From Bovifimicola ammoniilytica (GTDB taxonomy: Bacteria > Bacillota > Clostridia > Lachnospirales > Lachnospiraceae): a DNA stretch of 64,000 bases. Below the pieces are notes generated by a model, which had not been told where the DNA came from, did not search any database, and saw only the letters and a program-made list of their open reading frames with translations. The translations under genes and the position numbers were made by a program. Positions within the stretch are counted from its first letter, which is position 1; the number at the start of each line of letters is the position of its first letter. This document shows, piece by piece, positions 21,051 through 29,844 of the stretch. Location of the stretch: assembly GCF_025567085.1 (NCBI RefSeq), contig NZ_JAOQJN010000010.1:1-64000 (forward strand), written 5' to 3'.

Positions 21051-21776
21051 ATGGAATATAATCTTGATTTATTAACAGATACATTTAGAAAAATTAATAT
21101 AGAATTATCAGACAAGCAGGTTTCGCAATTTATCAAATATTATGAGATGCTTGTTGAGAAAAATAAAGTGATGAATCTGACTGCCATAACAGAATATGAA
21201 GATGTTATAATAAAACATTTTGCAGACAGTCTTTTATCTTATAAGGTAATCGACTTAAGTAATGTAGATAGTCTTATAGATGTCGGAACAGGAGCAGGTT
21301 TTCCGGGAATTCCACTAAAGATAGTATTTCCACAGATGAAGATTACATTATTAGATTCATTAAAAAAGAGAATTAATTTTCTAAATGAAGTTATTGATGA
21401 ATTAGGACTTGAAAATGTTGAATGTATACATGGAAGAGCTGAAGATTTTGGACATGATGCAGAATATCGTGAACAGTATGACTTATGTGTATCAAGAGCA
21501 GTAGCTAATCTCTCAACATTATCTGAATATTGTCTGCCATTTATCAAGGTAGGCGGTAAGTTTGTATCATATAAAGCTGCAAATATTGATGAAGAATTAA
21601 ATAATGCAAAAAATGCAATAATGAAGTTAGGTGGAAATATTTCAGATACTAAGACTATGGAATTACCAAATTCAGATGAAATAGAGAGAAACTTTGTTAT
21701 AATCAATAAAATCAGCAAATTGAGCAACAAGTATCCAAGAAAATCAGGTATACCATCAAGAGAGCCATTATTATAG
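21051..21776 (+). CDS. rsmG: 16S rRNA (guanine-527-N7)-methyltransferase RsmG
   Basis: A 241-residue SAM-dependent methyltransferase. Motif I is DVGTGAGFPGIPLKI (about residues 77-91), followed by LLDSLKKRINFL. CVSRAVANLSTLSEYCLP is the conserved RNA-contacting region. It modifies G527 of 16S rRNA; loss in other bacteria gives low-level streptomycin resistance. It follows mnmG by 56 bp, the usual mnmE-mnmG-rsmG order. Confidence 0.95.
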   Translation: MEYNLDLLTDTFRKINIELSDKQVSQFIKYYEMLVEKNKVMNLTAITEYEDVIIKHFADSLLSYKVIDLSNVDSLIDVGTGAGFPGIPLKIVFPQMKITLLDSLKKRINFLNEVIDELGLENVECIHGRAEDFGHDAEYREQYDLCVSRAVANLSTLSEYCLPFIKVGGKFVSYKAANIDEELNNAKNAIMKLGGNISDTKTMELPNSDEIERNFVIINKISKLSNKYPRKSGIPSREPLL

Positions 21777-21895
21777 AAATATTATATTATTATAATATCA
21801 TCGAGAGGTTAAGTAGTAGAAGTAGTAGACTATTTTTAGCGACAATTAGAATTATTGAAAATGCCACACTATCATAGTATAGGAGAGAGTTGAAT

Positions 21896-23068
21896 ATGGA
21901 AAGTATTTTAGCATTTATCAAAGGTGAGAAAAGTAAAAATGAAAAAAGTATAAATGAAATAACAGAAAAAATAAATCAAAATCTGTATCAGATAGAAGAG
22001 ATAGAAAATATGGTTGTAGAACTGAGTAAAAATATAGATACAACATATGAAATCTTTTCACCAAATGATTTTGACAAAGATAATAATGTTGTTGAAATAG
22101 AAAAGTTAAATCTAAAGAAAACAGAATTAAATATCGAGATAGAAGCCTTACGTGATAAATTAGACAATTTAGAAAAACAGAAAAGTAAAATAGATGCTTC
22201 CTTAGAAGAAATATATGATATAGAAAAGCAACTGGCTAATAATGTTAAAAATACAAAGTATTTAATAGATAAAGAAGTAAAGAAAACAGAAGAAAAAAAT
22301 ATTAAGAAGTCTACATTAATATTAGAACAGCAAATTAATAAAGACAACCATTACATATCTAATATTGTTAAGAAAGATATTGAAAAAGTACAGAATAAAA
22401 TCGAGCTGTGCGAGAACTTGATAGATATGGACTCTAACAGAGCAAAATTAGAAATTACAAAAATAAAAGAAGAACTTTTATATATTGAAAAAAAAGTAAA
22501 TGCTAAAATGTTTCACGTGAAACATTCAGAAGATGACTCTGAAAAAATAGGATTATATAAAAATATAAGTGACTTCATAAAAGAATATCAGAAAAAAATT
22601 AATATGAAGATATCTTTTAACTATAGTGGTTTAAAGATACTTGATAGTAAATGGAATGTAATAAATGTTATAAGAATTATAAAGGAAGCAATTGATAATG
22701 CAGAAAGTCATTCAAATGGTACAATTATTAATATTAATATAGTAATTGATAAAATAAATGTTGAGGAAAATGATTATAATATAGATGATATTTCAACAGA
22801 TAGCAACCAAGTAGAAAGTGAAATTAATAATGGTGATTTACACCAGATTAATTTTTTGGTTGGAGATGAAAATAGATATAATATAAATATTGTTATTACT
22901 GATAATGGTGATGGTTTTACAATGCAGGACGATAATGTTCTATTATCTAATAATCTTAATGGAATATCAATAATGAAGTATAGAACATCATTATTAAATG
23001 GAATGATAATAGTAGATTCATCATTAGGTATGGGAACTACAGTTAAACTTGTTTATCAGGTAAGTTAA
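21896..23068 (+). CDS. DegS-like cytoplasmic sensor kinase, probably lacking the phospho-accepting His
   Basis: A 390-residue soluble protein. Residues 1-170 are heptad-rich coiled coil with no TM segment, as in the DegS sensor region. The C-terminal GHKL ATPase shows an N box (KEAIDNAESHSNG), a G1 box (DNGDGFTM) and a G2 box (GMGTTVKLVYQ). In the place where DegS/HisKA_3 kinases have EIHDGPAQ, this protein reads YISNIVKK by eye alignment, so the acceptor His-Asp appears absent. An insertion rich in Asp, Asn and Ser splits the ATPase. ATG 21896 is preferred (AGGAG 10 bp upstream); a TTG at 21890 is possible. No response regulator gene is adjacent. A parS site lies inside the gene. Confidence 0.75.
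   Translation: MESILAFIKGEKSKNEKSINEITEKINQNLYQIEEIENMVVELSKNIDTTYEIFSPNDFDKDNNVVEIEKLNLKKTELNIEIEALRDKLDNLEKQKSKIDASLEEIYDIEKQLANNVKNTKYLIDKEVKKTEEKNIKKSTLILEQQINKDNHYISNIVKKDIEKVQNKIELCENLIDMDSNRAKLEITKIKEELLYIEKKVNAKMFHVKHSEDDSEKIGLYKNISDFIKEYQKKINMKISFNYSGLKILDSKWNVINVIRIIKEAIDNAESHSNGTIININIVIDKINVEENDYNIDDISTDSNQVESEINNGDLHQINFLVGDENRYNINIVITDNGDGFTMQDDNVLLSNNLNGISIMKYRTSLLNGMIIVDSSLGMGTTVKLVYQVS
22509..22524. promoter_or_regulatory. parS: parS site 1 (intragenic)
   Basis: A perfect TGTTTCACGTGAAACA palindrome inside the DegS-like coding sequence, encoding the Phe-His-Val-Lys-His segment. It is identical to the Bacillus subtilis parS core, the ParB loading site. Confidence 0.92.
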
Positions 23069-23147
23069 TGTAGAAGAAGTAGTTAATGTTAATATGTGTT
23101 AAGTCAAATTTATTTTTAAATATTATGGTAGATGGATTAGACGGTAA

Positions 23148-23163
23148 TGTTTCACGTGAAACA
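23148..23163. promoter_or_regulatory. parS: parS site 2 within an extended palindrome
   Basis: A perfect parS core. The symmetry extends to 23143-23168 (GGTAA on the left, TTACC on the right), a 26-bp perfect palindrome followed by TCTTTTAG. It may double as a terminator of the rsmG/kinase transcript. Confidence 0.92.
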
Positions 23164-23329
23164 TTACCTCTTTTAGTTTAGAAATATTAATAAAATTACT
23201 GTTAGATTAGTTAATAATATAGAATGTAGAAAATAATAAAATTCTTTTATTTAAAATTTTAATGGTGTTTAGTTATTATGTAATTTAATCTGTTAAATAA
23301 TTAATAATAGTAGTATAAAAGGTAAACAA

Positions 23330-23345
23330 TGTTTCACGTGAAACA
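23330..23345. promoter_or_regulatory. parS: parS site 3
   Basis: A perfect TGTTTCACGTGAAACA in the 518-bp spacer upstream of parA. Apart from parS sites 2 and 3 this spacer is AT-rich and shows no gene. Confidence 0.92.
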
Positions 23346-23586
23346 TTTACTCTGATTTATTAAATATTGCACAATAAATTTAATATTTTTATATTTTCTT
23401 TTACTAGATTAATAATTATATACGTGATATAATTATTTTCTGAAAGAAATATATAAGGAGTCGTGCAGAATAAATCTTTCAATTAATGGGATTAAAAATG
23501 TCAGTAAAATGATAAAATACAAGAATATTTAATCCAAATTCGTGTTGATTATCAACGAATATTATTTATAATATGCATGAAATGAT

Positions 23587-24444
23587 ATGGGTAGAATAAT
23601 TGCTATTGCTAACCAAAAAGGCGGTGTCGGAAAGACAACAACATCTATTAATTTATCAGCGTGTTTAGCAGAAGCAGGTAAAAAAGTGCTTGTAGTTGAT
23701 ATTGACCCACAGGGAAATGCTACAAGTGGACTAGGCGTTGAAAAAAATGAACTTGAAAATACAATATATGAATTATTTGTTGGAGAATGTGAGTTATCTG
23801 ATTGTCTTATCGAAAATGTATTGGATAATTTATCAGTTTTACCATCAAATGTTAATCTTTCAGGTGCAGAAATAGACCTTATTGGTATAGAAAAAAGAGA
23901 ATTTTTATTGAAAAAATATATAACACCGATAAGAGATAATTACGATTTTATAATTATCGATTGCCCGCCATCTTTAAATATATTAACAGTAAATGCAATG
24001 ACAACAGCAGATACAGTATTAGTTCCAATTCAATGTGAATATTATGCATTGGAGGGATTATCACAGTTAATACATACAATTAATCTGGTTAAGCAGAGAC
24101 TTAACCCTGAGTTAGAGATGGAGGGTGTTGTATTTACAATGTATGATGCCAGAACTAATTTGTCATTGGAAGTTGTTGAAAATGTAAAGAAAAATTTGAA
24201 ACAGAATGTTTACAAAACAATAATACCAAGAAATATCAGATTAGCAGAAGCACCAAGTCATGGTTTACCAATTAATTTATATGATTCTAAATCTGTAGGT
24301 GCTGAAAACTATAGATTATTGGCACAGGAAGTCATTTATAATGATGAGGGTAAAGAGTTCGATGTAAATTCTTTTGATAGTAGTATTTTTGATAAGAAAG
24401 AAACAAAGAAAAGTAAACTATCTAAGTTAATAAAGAAAAAGTAA
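23587..24444 (+). CDS. parA: chromosome-partitioning ATPase ParA (Soj)
   Basis: A 285-residue ParA/MinD-superfamily ATPase. The deviant Walker A KGGVGKTTT is at residues 11-19, and motif DIDPQGNATSGLG follows. Walker B is FIIIDCPPSL. ParA forms a DNA-bound gradient that moves ParB-parS complexes apart. The protein has a Lys-rich C-terminal extension of about 25 residues beyond the usual end. parB lies 319 bp downstream with parS site 4 between them. The SD is weak. Confidence 0.96.
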   Translation: MGRIIAIANQKGGVGKTTTSINLSACLAEAGKKVLVVDIDPQGNATSGLGVEKNELENTIYELFVGECELSDCLIENVLDNLSVLPSNVNLSGAEIDLIGIEKREFLLKKYITPIRDNYDFIIIDCPPSLNILTVNAMTTADTVLVPIQCEYYALEGLSQLIHTINLVKQRLNPELEMEGVVFTMYDARTNLSLEVVENVKKNLKQNVYKTIIPRNIRLAEAPSHGLPINLYDSKSVGAENYRLLAQEVIYNDEGKEFDVNSFDSSIFDKKETKKSKLSKLIKKK

Positions 24445-24763
24445 AAGTAAAAAAAAATAGATTTTGAACAATTTTAGATATTTGAAATATTAATAATATT
24501 AAAAATACTATTAATTTTAAATATTTCTAATATTAAGAATGTTTCACGTGAAACATTTTTGATGATATATTAGTAATATTTAAAATAATAATTATTGAAT
24601 ACTAACATAATAATAATTACTAAATACTAAAGAAATGAAAATATAATAATAAATATAACATAAATAATAAACATAAATAATAACATAAATATAGTATGGA
24701 GGATTGTATCTCTATTAATTAAATAATATTTAGATATTAATAGAATACATAGAATAATAAAGT
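24445..24763. other. parA-parB spacer
   Basis: A 319-bp AT-rich spacer (long runs of AAT/ATAA) holding parS site 4. A GGAGG at 24699-24703 is followed by a TTG that stops after four codons, so it does not serve parB. I see no gene here. Confidence 0.7.
24540..24555. promoter_or_regulatory. parS: parS site 4
   Basis: A perfect TGTTTCACGTGAAACA about 95 bp downstream of the parA stop, flanked by AAGAA and TTTTT. Confidence 0.92.
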
Positions 24764-25672
24764 ATGGCAACTAAAAATTCAAAAAAAGGACTAGGTAAAG
24801 GGTTAGATTCCTTAATACCTACAATTGATGCAGAAGAATTAAGTATAAAACCTGCAAAAAAAAATAATAATATAGAGAAGAACGATGGAGTATTTACTGT
24901 TAAAATTAATTCAGTAGAACCAAACAGAAATCAGCCAAGAAAGACATTTAATGAAGATGCTTTAACAGAGTTAAGTGAATCTATAAAGCAATATGGAATA
25001 ATTCAGCCAATAGTAGTTCAGAAAAAGAACGACTATTATGAAATAATAGCCGGTGAGAGAAGATGGAGAGCTGCTAAACAGGCAGGATTAAAAGAAGTTC
25101 CTGTTATTATTAAGGATTATAGTGAACAGGAAACAGTGGAGATTGCTTTAATTGAAAATATACAGAGAGAAGAATTAAACCCAATTGAAGAAGCTCTGGC
25201 ATACAAGAGATTGCTTACAGAATATAATTTAAAGCAGGATCAGGTAGCTGAAAGAGTATCTAAGAGCAGAACAGCAGTTACTAACTCTATGCGATTATTA
25301 AAATTAACTGATGAAGTACAACAGATGGTTATAGAGGATCTAATATCAAGTGGACACGCAAGAGCCTTATTACCAATTGAAGATAATGATTTACAGATAC
25401 AATTGGCAACAAGAATTATGGACGAGAAACTCAGTGTTAGAGAGACAGAGAAACTTGTAAAGAGTATATTAAATAAAAAGCCAGAGAAGAAAAAAGAAAA
25501 GGTTGAAAATGCATTTGTATATGAAGAGATTGAAAATAAGATAAAAGAAATAGTTGGTACAAAGGTAAAAGTAAATCATAAACCAAATGGTAAAGGTAAG
25601 ATTGAAATAGAATATTATTCTGATAAGGAACTTGAAAGATTACTAGATTTATTTATGAGTACACAGCAATAA
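24764..25672 (+). CDS. parB: chromosome-partitioning protein ParB (Spo0J)
   Basis: A 302-residue CTP-dependent clamp loaded at parS. The N-terminal LGKGLDSLIP segment is the ParA-stimulating region. CTP-binding motifs appear as GERRWRAAKQAG (about residues 94-105) and ENIQREELNPIEEA (about 123-136). A helix-turn-helix follows in KQDQVAERVSKSRTAVTN. No good SD precedes ATG 24764, but the N terminus matches the family. Confidence 0.96.
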   Translation: MATKNSKKGLGKGLDSLIPTIDAEELSIKPAKKNNNIEKNDGVFTVKINSVEPNRNQPRKTFNEDALTELSESIKQYGIIQPIVVQKKNDYYEIIAGERRWRAAKQAGLKEVPVIIKDYSEQETVEIALIENIQREELNPIEEALAYKRLLTEYNLKQDQVAERVSKSRTAVTNSMRLLKLTDEVQQMVIEDLISSGHARALLPIEDNDLQIQLATRIMDEKLSVRETEKLVKSILNKKPEKKKEKVENAFVYEEIENKIKEIVGTKVKVNHKPNGKGKIEIEYYSDKELERLLDLFMSTQQ

Positions 25673-25863
25673 TTACATAATTACTATATAGTAAGTATAT
25701 AATAAGTAAATAATAAGCATATAGTAAAGTACAAGAAAGATAGCATTAAGTAATAAAATTATATGTTAATAAGTATATTTTACAGTGGTAGTAAACAAAT
25801 GCAGAATATAAAAAATTAATCAGAATACAATTAGTTAAAATAATAGAAAGAAGAAATTAACAG

Positions 25864-26388
25864 ATGAATAGTGAGTTATTGAACAAGATAGGAATAGGTG
25901 AAATTGATCCTGCATATTTTATTATTGGATTATTAGTTATTTGTTTAGGTTTATTAATATATATAATAGCCACAAATAAGAAAATTAAGACATTGAATGA
26001 AAAATATAAGAAATTTATGAGTGGTAAAGATGGAAGGACACTTGAGAACATAATTGCTAAGAGATTTTCACAGGTAGACGAATTAATAGACCTTGATAAA
26101 ACAAAAGATGAGAGACTTGATGAAATAAACGAGAATCTTCAGATTGCCTTCCAGAAAATTGGAATTGTCAAGTATGATGCATTTAACGAGATGGGTGGAA
26201 AATTAAGTTTTGCATTAGCATTACTTAATAAAGAGAATACTGGTTTTGTAATTAATGCAATGCATAGCAGAGAAGGCTGTTATACATATATTAAAGAGAT
26301 AATCAGAGGAGAGTCATATATATTATTAGGTGAGGAAGAAAAAGAGGCAGTTGATAAAGCTATAAATTGTGATAATTATATGGAATAA
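25864..26388 (+). CDS. DUF4446 family membrane protein
   Basis: A 174-residue protein with one N-terminal TM helix (AYFIIGLLVICLGLLIYIIA, about residues 18-37), a helical linker and a conserved C-terminal domain (IGIVKYDAFNEMGGKLSFALALL). Proteins of this family, DUF4446, commonly follow parB in Clostridia; the function is unknown. The position suggests a link to the origin or segregation, but that is inference. It begins 191 bp after parB. Confidence 0.85.
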   Translation: MNSELLNKIGIGEIDPAYFIIGLLVICLGLLIYIIATNKKIKTLNEKYKKFMSGKDGRTLENIIAKRFSQVDELIDLDKTKDERLDEINENLQIAFQKIGIVKYDAFNEMGGKLSFALALLNKENTGFVINAMHSREGCYTYIKEIIRGESYILLGEEEKEAVDKAINCDNYME

Positions 26389-26480
26389 TATTAATATTAT
26401 ATATGATAAGAATTAATATATAATAAGAGCCGAAGAGATAATATAGAATAATAAATGATAATAGAATAATACAGTATTAT

Positions 26481-26507
26481 GGAAAAAGGGACTTGAACCC
26501 TCACGCC
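26481..26507 (-). pseudogene. tRNA 3'-end remnant (Leu/Ser-like)
   Basis: The minus strand reads GGCGTGAGGGTTCAAGTCCC followed by TTTTTCC, a class II tRNA T arm and 3' acceptor strand. Upstream on that strand an AATATT-TTCGC-AATATT stem resembles a long variable arm. No D arm or 5' acceptor strand can be found, so it is a fragment, perhaps an old integration scar. Confidence 0.55.
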
Positions 26508-26550
26508 AAATATTGCGAAAATATTGTTAAACAGACAGGCGGTATAATTG

Positions 26551-27438
26551 ATGCATAATTTTTTTGAAGCAATTGGTTTTAGTAATCGTAAAGATGGTAA
26601 AGAGAAAACATTAATTAGAAATATAGTAAAGAATACCATAAATGATTACAAAGAAAATCATAATTATAAAGTAGAAGCTAAAGGTAAGACTATGGAAGTC
26701 GGAATCAAATTTGGTGAGTATATAGGAATGTATATTCAAGGCGAATTTCTAGAAGATGGTGAATTTGAAGTTGATTCTGTATTTCCATATGTAAAGCCTA
26801 TGAGTTATGAAAAATATAAAAATGGAATAACTATTGAACCAAATGTATATAATGTTTCATTTTCAGCAGCTTGTGATACATTAAGTGAGAATGGAATATC
26901 AATAATTTTTTATTTGCAAAATGGCATTGAATATATGAATTATAAGGATAAGCTAAAGGATGATTATGAAATAGGACTTGCAGGACTCTCTATGTCAGGA
27001 AGAATTATTCTGCCTACAAATGTTAACAAAGACTATATAAATAAATATGCTGATAAGAAGAAAAATAAACAAAACTTGTTTATTGAAGCAAGAGATGGAA
27101 ACCAGGATGCAATGGAGTCATTAGCCTTTGACGAAATGGAGATGTATACAAGAATAAATAAGAGAATAGAGAACGAGAACTTATATTCTGTAATAGATAC
27201 ATGTTTCATGCCATATGGTTTGCAATCTGACAAATATTCAATAATTGGAAGAATTGTTAATATTCACAAATGCAGAAACAGCATAACATTTGAAACCGTC
27301 TATATATTACATTTAGAATGTAATGATGTAATAATAACAGTTGCAATTAATGATAAGGATTTATTTGGTGTTCCTGAAATTGGAAGAAGATTCAAAGGAA
27401 TAATATGGTTGCAGGGACGAGTTAAGTTTAATAAGTAA
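26551..27438 (+). CDS. conserved protein, probable DUF3881 family
   Basis: A 295-residue soluble protein with no TM segment or signal peptide. The N terminus MHNFFEAIGFSNRK recalls the Firmicutes DUF3881 family, which I assign from memory and with reserve. Other features are VFPYVKP (about residue 75) and a C-terminal beta-rich domain (YSIIGRIVNIHKC, RFKGIIWLQGRVKF) resembling a small OB-like barrel. Function unknown. ATG 26551 is preferred over a TTG one codon upstream. It lies between the tRNA remnant and tRNA-Arg. Confidence 0.7.
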   Translation: MHNFFEAIGFSNRKDGKEKTLIRNIVKNTINDYKENHNYKVEAKGKTMEVGIKFGEYIGMYIQGEFLEDGEFEVDSVFPYVKPMSYEKYKNGITIEPNVYNVSFSAACDTLSENGISIIFYLQNGIEYMNYKDKLKDDYEIGLAGLSMSGRIILPTNVNKDYINKYADKKKNKQNLFIEARDGNQDAMESLAFDEMEMYTRINKRIENENLYSVIDTCFMPYGLQSDKYSIIGRIVNIHKCRNSITFETVYILHLECNDVIITVAINDKDLFGVPEIGRRFKGIIWLQGRVKFNK

Positions 27439-27518
27439 AAAAATATATATAAAGTTATGTAAACTGGAATTACTTGACGATGAATAATATATATGATAAA
27501 ATTTGATATGTCGAAATT

Positions 27519-27592
27519 GTTTCCGTAGCTCAGCTGGATAGAGCGACCGCCTCCTAAGCGGTAGGTCGGGTGTTCAAATCACCTCGGGAACG
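27519..27592 (+). tRNA. tRNA-Arg(CCT)
   Basis: A 74-nt tRNA: acceptor GTTTCCG/CGGGAAC (one T-G pair), D arm TAGCTCAGCTGGATAGAGC, anticodon loop CTCCTAA giving CCT, T arm with GTTCAAATC and discriminator G. A strong terminator follows immediately. Confidence 0.95.
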
Positions 27593-27601
27593 CTTAAATG
27601 T

Positions 27602-27640
27602 AATACTGCAAACCTTTAGTTTGGGTTTGCAGTATTTTAT
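27602..27640 (+). terminator. terminator of tRNA-Arg
   Basis: AATACTGCAAACC pairs with GGTTTGCAGTATT (13 bp) and is followed by TTAT. It is a strong intrinsic terminator. Confidence 0.88.
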
Positions 27641-27769
27641 ATAAAGATATTATATGGTAAGTGCTATGTAAATGTATGATAAATGCAGCATAGTAAGTAT
27701 TATGTGATAATTATTATGCAGTAGGTATTATATAAAAATTATTGTAAGCAGATAGAATGTGGTGCAAAT

Positions 27770-28717
27770 ATGAATTATATAGTGTTAGATTTAGAATGGA
27801 ATCAGGCAATTAAACAAGACCATAATTCACAGTTATTATTTGAGATTATAGAGATTGGTGCAGTAAAATTAGATGATAATTTTAAGAAAAAAGGTACATA
27901 TCAGAAATTGATAAAGCCTGAATTATTTAAGAAGATACATCCAATAGTCACCGGAATTACGAAATTGCAGGATAGAGATTTTACTAATGAGAAGAATTTC
28001 AAATATGTTATTAAAGAGTTTTTGAGATGGTGCGGTGACGATTATATATTCTGTACATATGGTAATCAGGACTTGTATGAATTGCAATGTAATATGAGAT
28101 ACCATAATGTAGAGATACCATGGAAATATCCTTTTAAATATATAGATATACAGAAGATTCTCAGTGTAGAATATAAAGAAGAAATCGAACAGATGTCGTT
28201 AGAGAAGGCAGTCAATTTCTTAAAGATTAACCATAAAAGCGTATACCACAGAGCATTAGGCGATGCAATGTATACAGCAGAAATTCTATGCAGATTAGAT
28301 AAGGAAAATATAAGAAAATATATTTCAATCGACCATTGTTGTCTGCCAGAGACAGAGAGAATAGCAAAAGATATTGATTTAGGGACAAATAATGAATATA
28401 TTACACCTATATTTCCTAGTAAAGAGGAGTTGTTAGAGAATACAAAGCTTCACATTACCAGATGTCCGGAATGTATGAAAAAATGCCGTAAGAAGATAAG
28501 ATGGTTTTCAGATGGGTCGAAATATCTATGTGTAGCAAAATGTGAAGAACATGGTCTGTTAGAGGGTATAATCAATATTAAGAAGTTATATAATGAAGAG
28601 AAATACTATGGAATAAGAAAAGTATATCTGATAAATGAAGAGAAGTATAATCATATAGTTGGCAGAAAAGAAGCAATTAAAGAGAAGAGAAGGCAAAAGC
28701 GTAAAACACAGAAATAA
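27770..28717 (+). CDS. DEDDh-type 3'-5' exonuclease
   Basis: A 315-residue protein with a DnaQ-like exonuclease fold. Motif I is VLDLEWNQ (Asp6 and Glu8), Exo II region FCTYGNQDLYEL supplies the second Asp, and motif III YHRALGDAMYTAEI supplies His and Asp in the DEDDh arrangement. It resembles KapD-type stand-alone exonucleases. A C-terminal domain holds CPECMKKC, a possible Cys-rich metal site, and ends in a basic tail. The substrate (RNA or DNA) cannot be told from sequence. Confidence 0.85.
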   Translation: MNYIVLDLEWNQAIKQDHNSQLLFEIIEIGAVKLDDNFKKKGTYQKLIKPELFKKIHPIVTGITKLQDRDFTNEKNFKYVIKEFLRWCGDDYIFCTYGNQDLYELQCNMRYHNVEIPWKYPFKYIDIQKILSVEYKEEIEQMSLEKAVNFLKINHKSVYHRALGDAMYTAEILCRLDKENIRKYISIDHCCLPETERIAKDIDLGTNNEYITPIFPSKEELLENTKLHITRCPECMKKCRKKIRWFSDGSKYLCVAKCEEHGLLEGIINIKKLYNEEKYYGIRKVYLINEEKYNHIVGRKEAIKEKRRQKRKTQK

Positions 28718-28737
28718 TAAAATAAGAGGAAAGAGAT

Positions 28738-28875
28738 ATGCGTAAAAAGACATTTGTAGTTATTAAATATATAATCTGCTTTCCTATATATGTTTTGTTA
28801 GTCATATTTGGATTTGTAGGTGGTGCAGATTCAAGGGATATATGGGACAATATATCAAAATGGATTAATAAGTAA
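28738..28875 (+). CDS. small single-pass membrane protein (45 aa)
   Basis: A 45-residue open frame, MRKKTFVVIKYIICFPIYVL at its start, with one strongly hydrophobic segment (residues 7-29), then GGADSRDIWDNISKWINK. AGAGGAAAG lies 5-10 bp upstream and the gene begins 20 bp after the exonuclease stop. A positive N terminus and polar C-terminal tail suggest an inner-membrane single-pass protein. The family is unknown to me. Confidence 0.65.
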   Translation: MRKKTFVVIKYIICFPIYVLLVIFGFVGGADSRDIWDNISKWINK

Positions 28876-28903
28876 TAAAAATTAATTGATTAATTTTTAA
28901 ATA

Positions 28904-28957
28904 AAAAACTTAGAATAATAATTAAGAAAAATACTTAATATTATTCTAAGTTTTTTA
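28904..28957. terminator. bidirectional terminator
   Basis: AAAAAACTTAGAATAAT and ATTATTCTAAGTTTTTT form a 17-bp AT-rich stem with A-runs and T-runs at both ends, between the small membrane protein and the convergent recombinase-like gene. Confidence 0.8.
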
Positions 28958-29048
28958 CTTACTAGGAAATTTCGTTGAAATTGTCCTAGTAAGTAAAAAC
29001 GCTCCGCAAGGATCGCACTGCGGCGGAGAATGTCGCAAGCGACATTCT
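28951..29048. repeat. three-hairpin interspersed repeat, copy A
   Basis: Ninety-eight bases made of three consecutive hairpins: ACTTACTAGGA...TCCTAGTAAGT, CTCCGC...GCGGAG, and GAATGTCGC-AA-GCGACATTC. Copy B is at 41127-41225 with five substitutions and one inserted A. One pair of substitutions in the first stem is compensatory (T-A here, C-G in copy B). Confidence 0.88.
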
Positions 29049-29057
29049 TTATTCTCA

Positions 29058-29807
29058 TTATTCGTTATCCGGAAGTGATTGTTTATAATTCTCAATTAAT
29101 CCATCAAGTTCTTCTAAGAAACAATCAACACAACCATAGAAAGAATCATTATTAGTAGGATCGTCGAATTTATTACGGATAGCTGAAAGTTCATCGATAG
29201 CGGCTGTTAATCTCTTTCTTCCTGTATCATTAAGATATAAGAGATATCTGCTTCGCTCATTTTCTTCAGCAGTATTTTTTCTTAATACAACCTGAATATT
29301 AGGTTTCTCACCGATGTATCTATAAGTTATGGCAGGTGAAGCATGATTAAACATATGCTGAAGATATGTTATATCACCGGTAGATTTGTAATATCTCCAG
29401 GCGTAAGTTTTTCTCATTGTCTGGGCACCAATTGCGGATATTCCAACTGATTGACCGACAGCTTTAAATACTCTGTATGCCTGTTCTCTTGATAAAGGTG
29501 CAGTAGAATTAGTGTGACCAAGTATAAGATATCCATCAGGATCCTTGCCTTTGACTAATTCATCGATAATTTTCTGGTCTTCTTCAGAAAATTCATAAGT
29601 TGTCATTATCTCTCTGGCACCTATGGATACAGAAATAGAAGATTTGCCTTTAACATCTTTATTCTTTAATTTAAGTATCTCCTGAAGTGCCATACCTGTT
29701 CCAATACCTATCTGAAACATAATATAATATTTATCGTCTACTTTTCTTAATGCCTGTTTAAATCTTTCTAAAGTTTCATCGTCCTTTATTGGTGCTACCC
29801 AACCCAT
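29058..29807 (-). CDS. tyrosine recombinase-like protein, active site degenerate
   Basis: A 249-residue protein resembling the catalytic domain of XerC/D-type integrases. The box I region is TGMALQEILKLKNKDV, where the usual TGLR arginine is replaced by Ala. The HxLR region reads AQTMRKTYAWRYY: Arg is kept but the His is Gln. The later His (FNHASPAIT) and the nucleophile-position Tyr (YRYIG) are present. There is no separate core-binding domain. The C terminus (from about residue 185) is an extra helical part with CVDC. Retention of a full-length frame with lost catalytic residues suggests a DNA-binding role, though this is inference. Confidence 0.75.
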   Translation of the reverse strand: MGWVAPIKDDETLERFKQALRKVDDKYYIMFQIGIGTGMALQEILKLKNKDVKGKSSISVSIGAREIMTTYEFSEEDQKIIDELVKGKDPDGYLILGHTNSTAPLSREQAYRVFKAVGQSVGISAIGAQTMRKTYAWRYYKSTGDITYLQHMFNHASPAITYRYIGEKPNIQVVLRKNTAEENERSRYLLYLNDTGRKRLTAAIDELSAIRNKFDDPTNNDSFYGCVDCFLEELDGLIENYKQSLPDNE

Positions 29808-29844
29808 AATATTACCTCTTTTCTATTAAAATTCTATTAAAATA

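Noticed and set aside
23143..23168. Plain terminator hairpin
   Set aside because: The centre is a perfect parS core; a terminator role is at most secondary.
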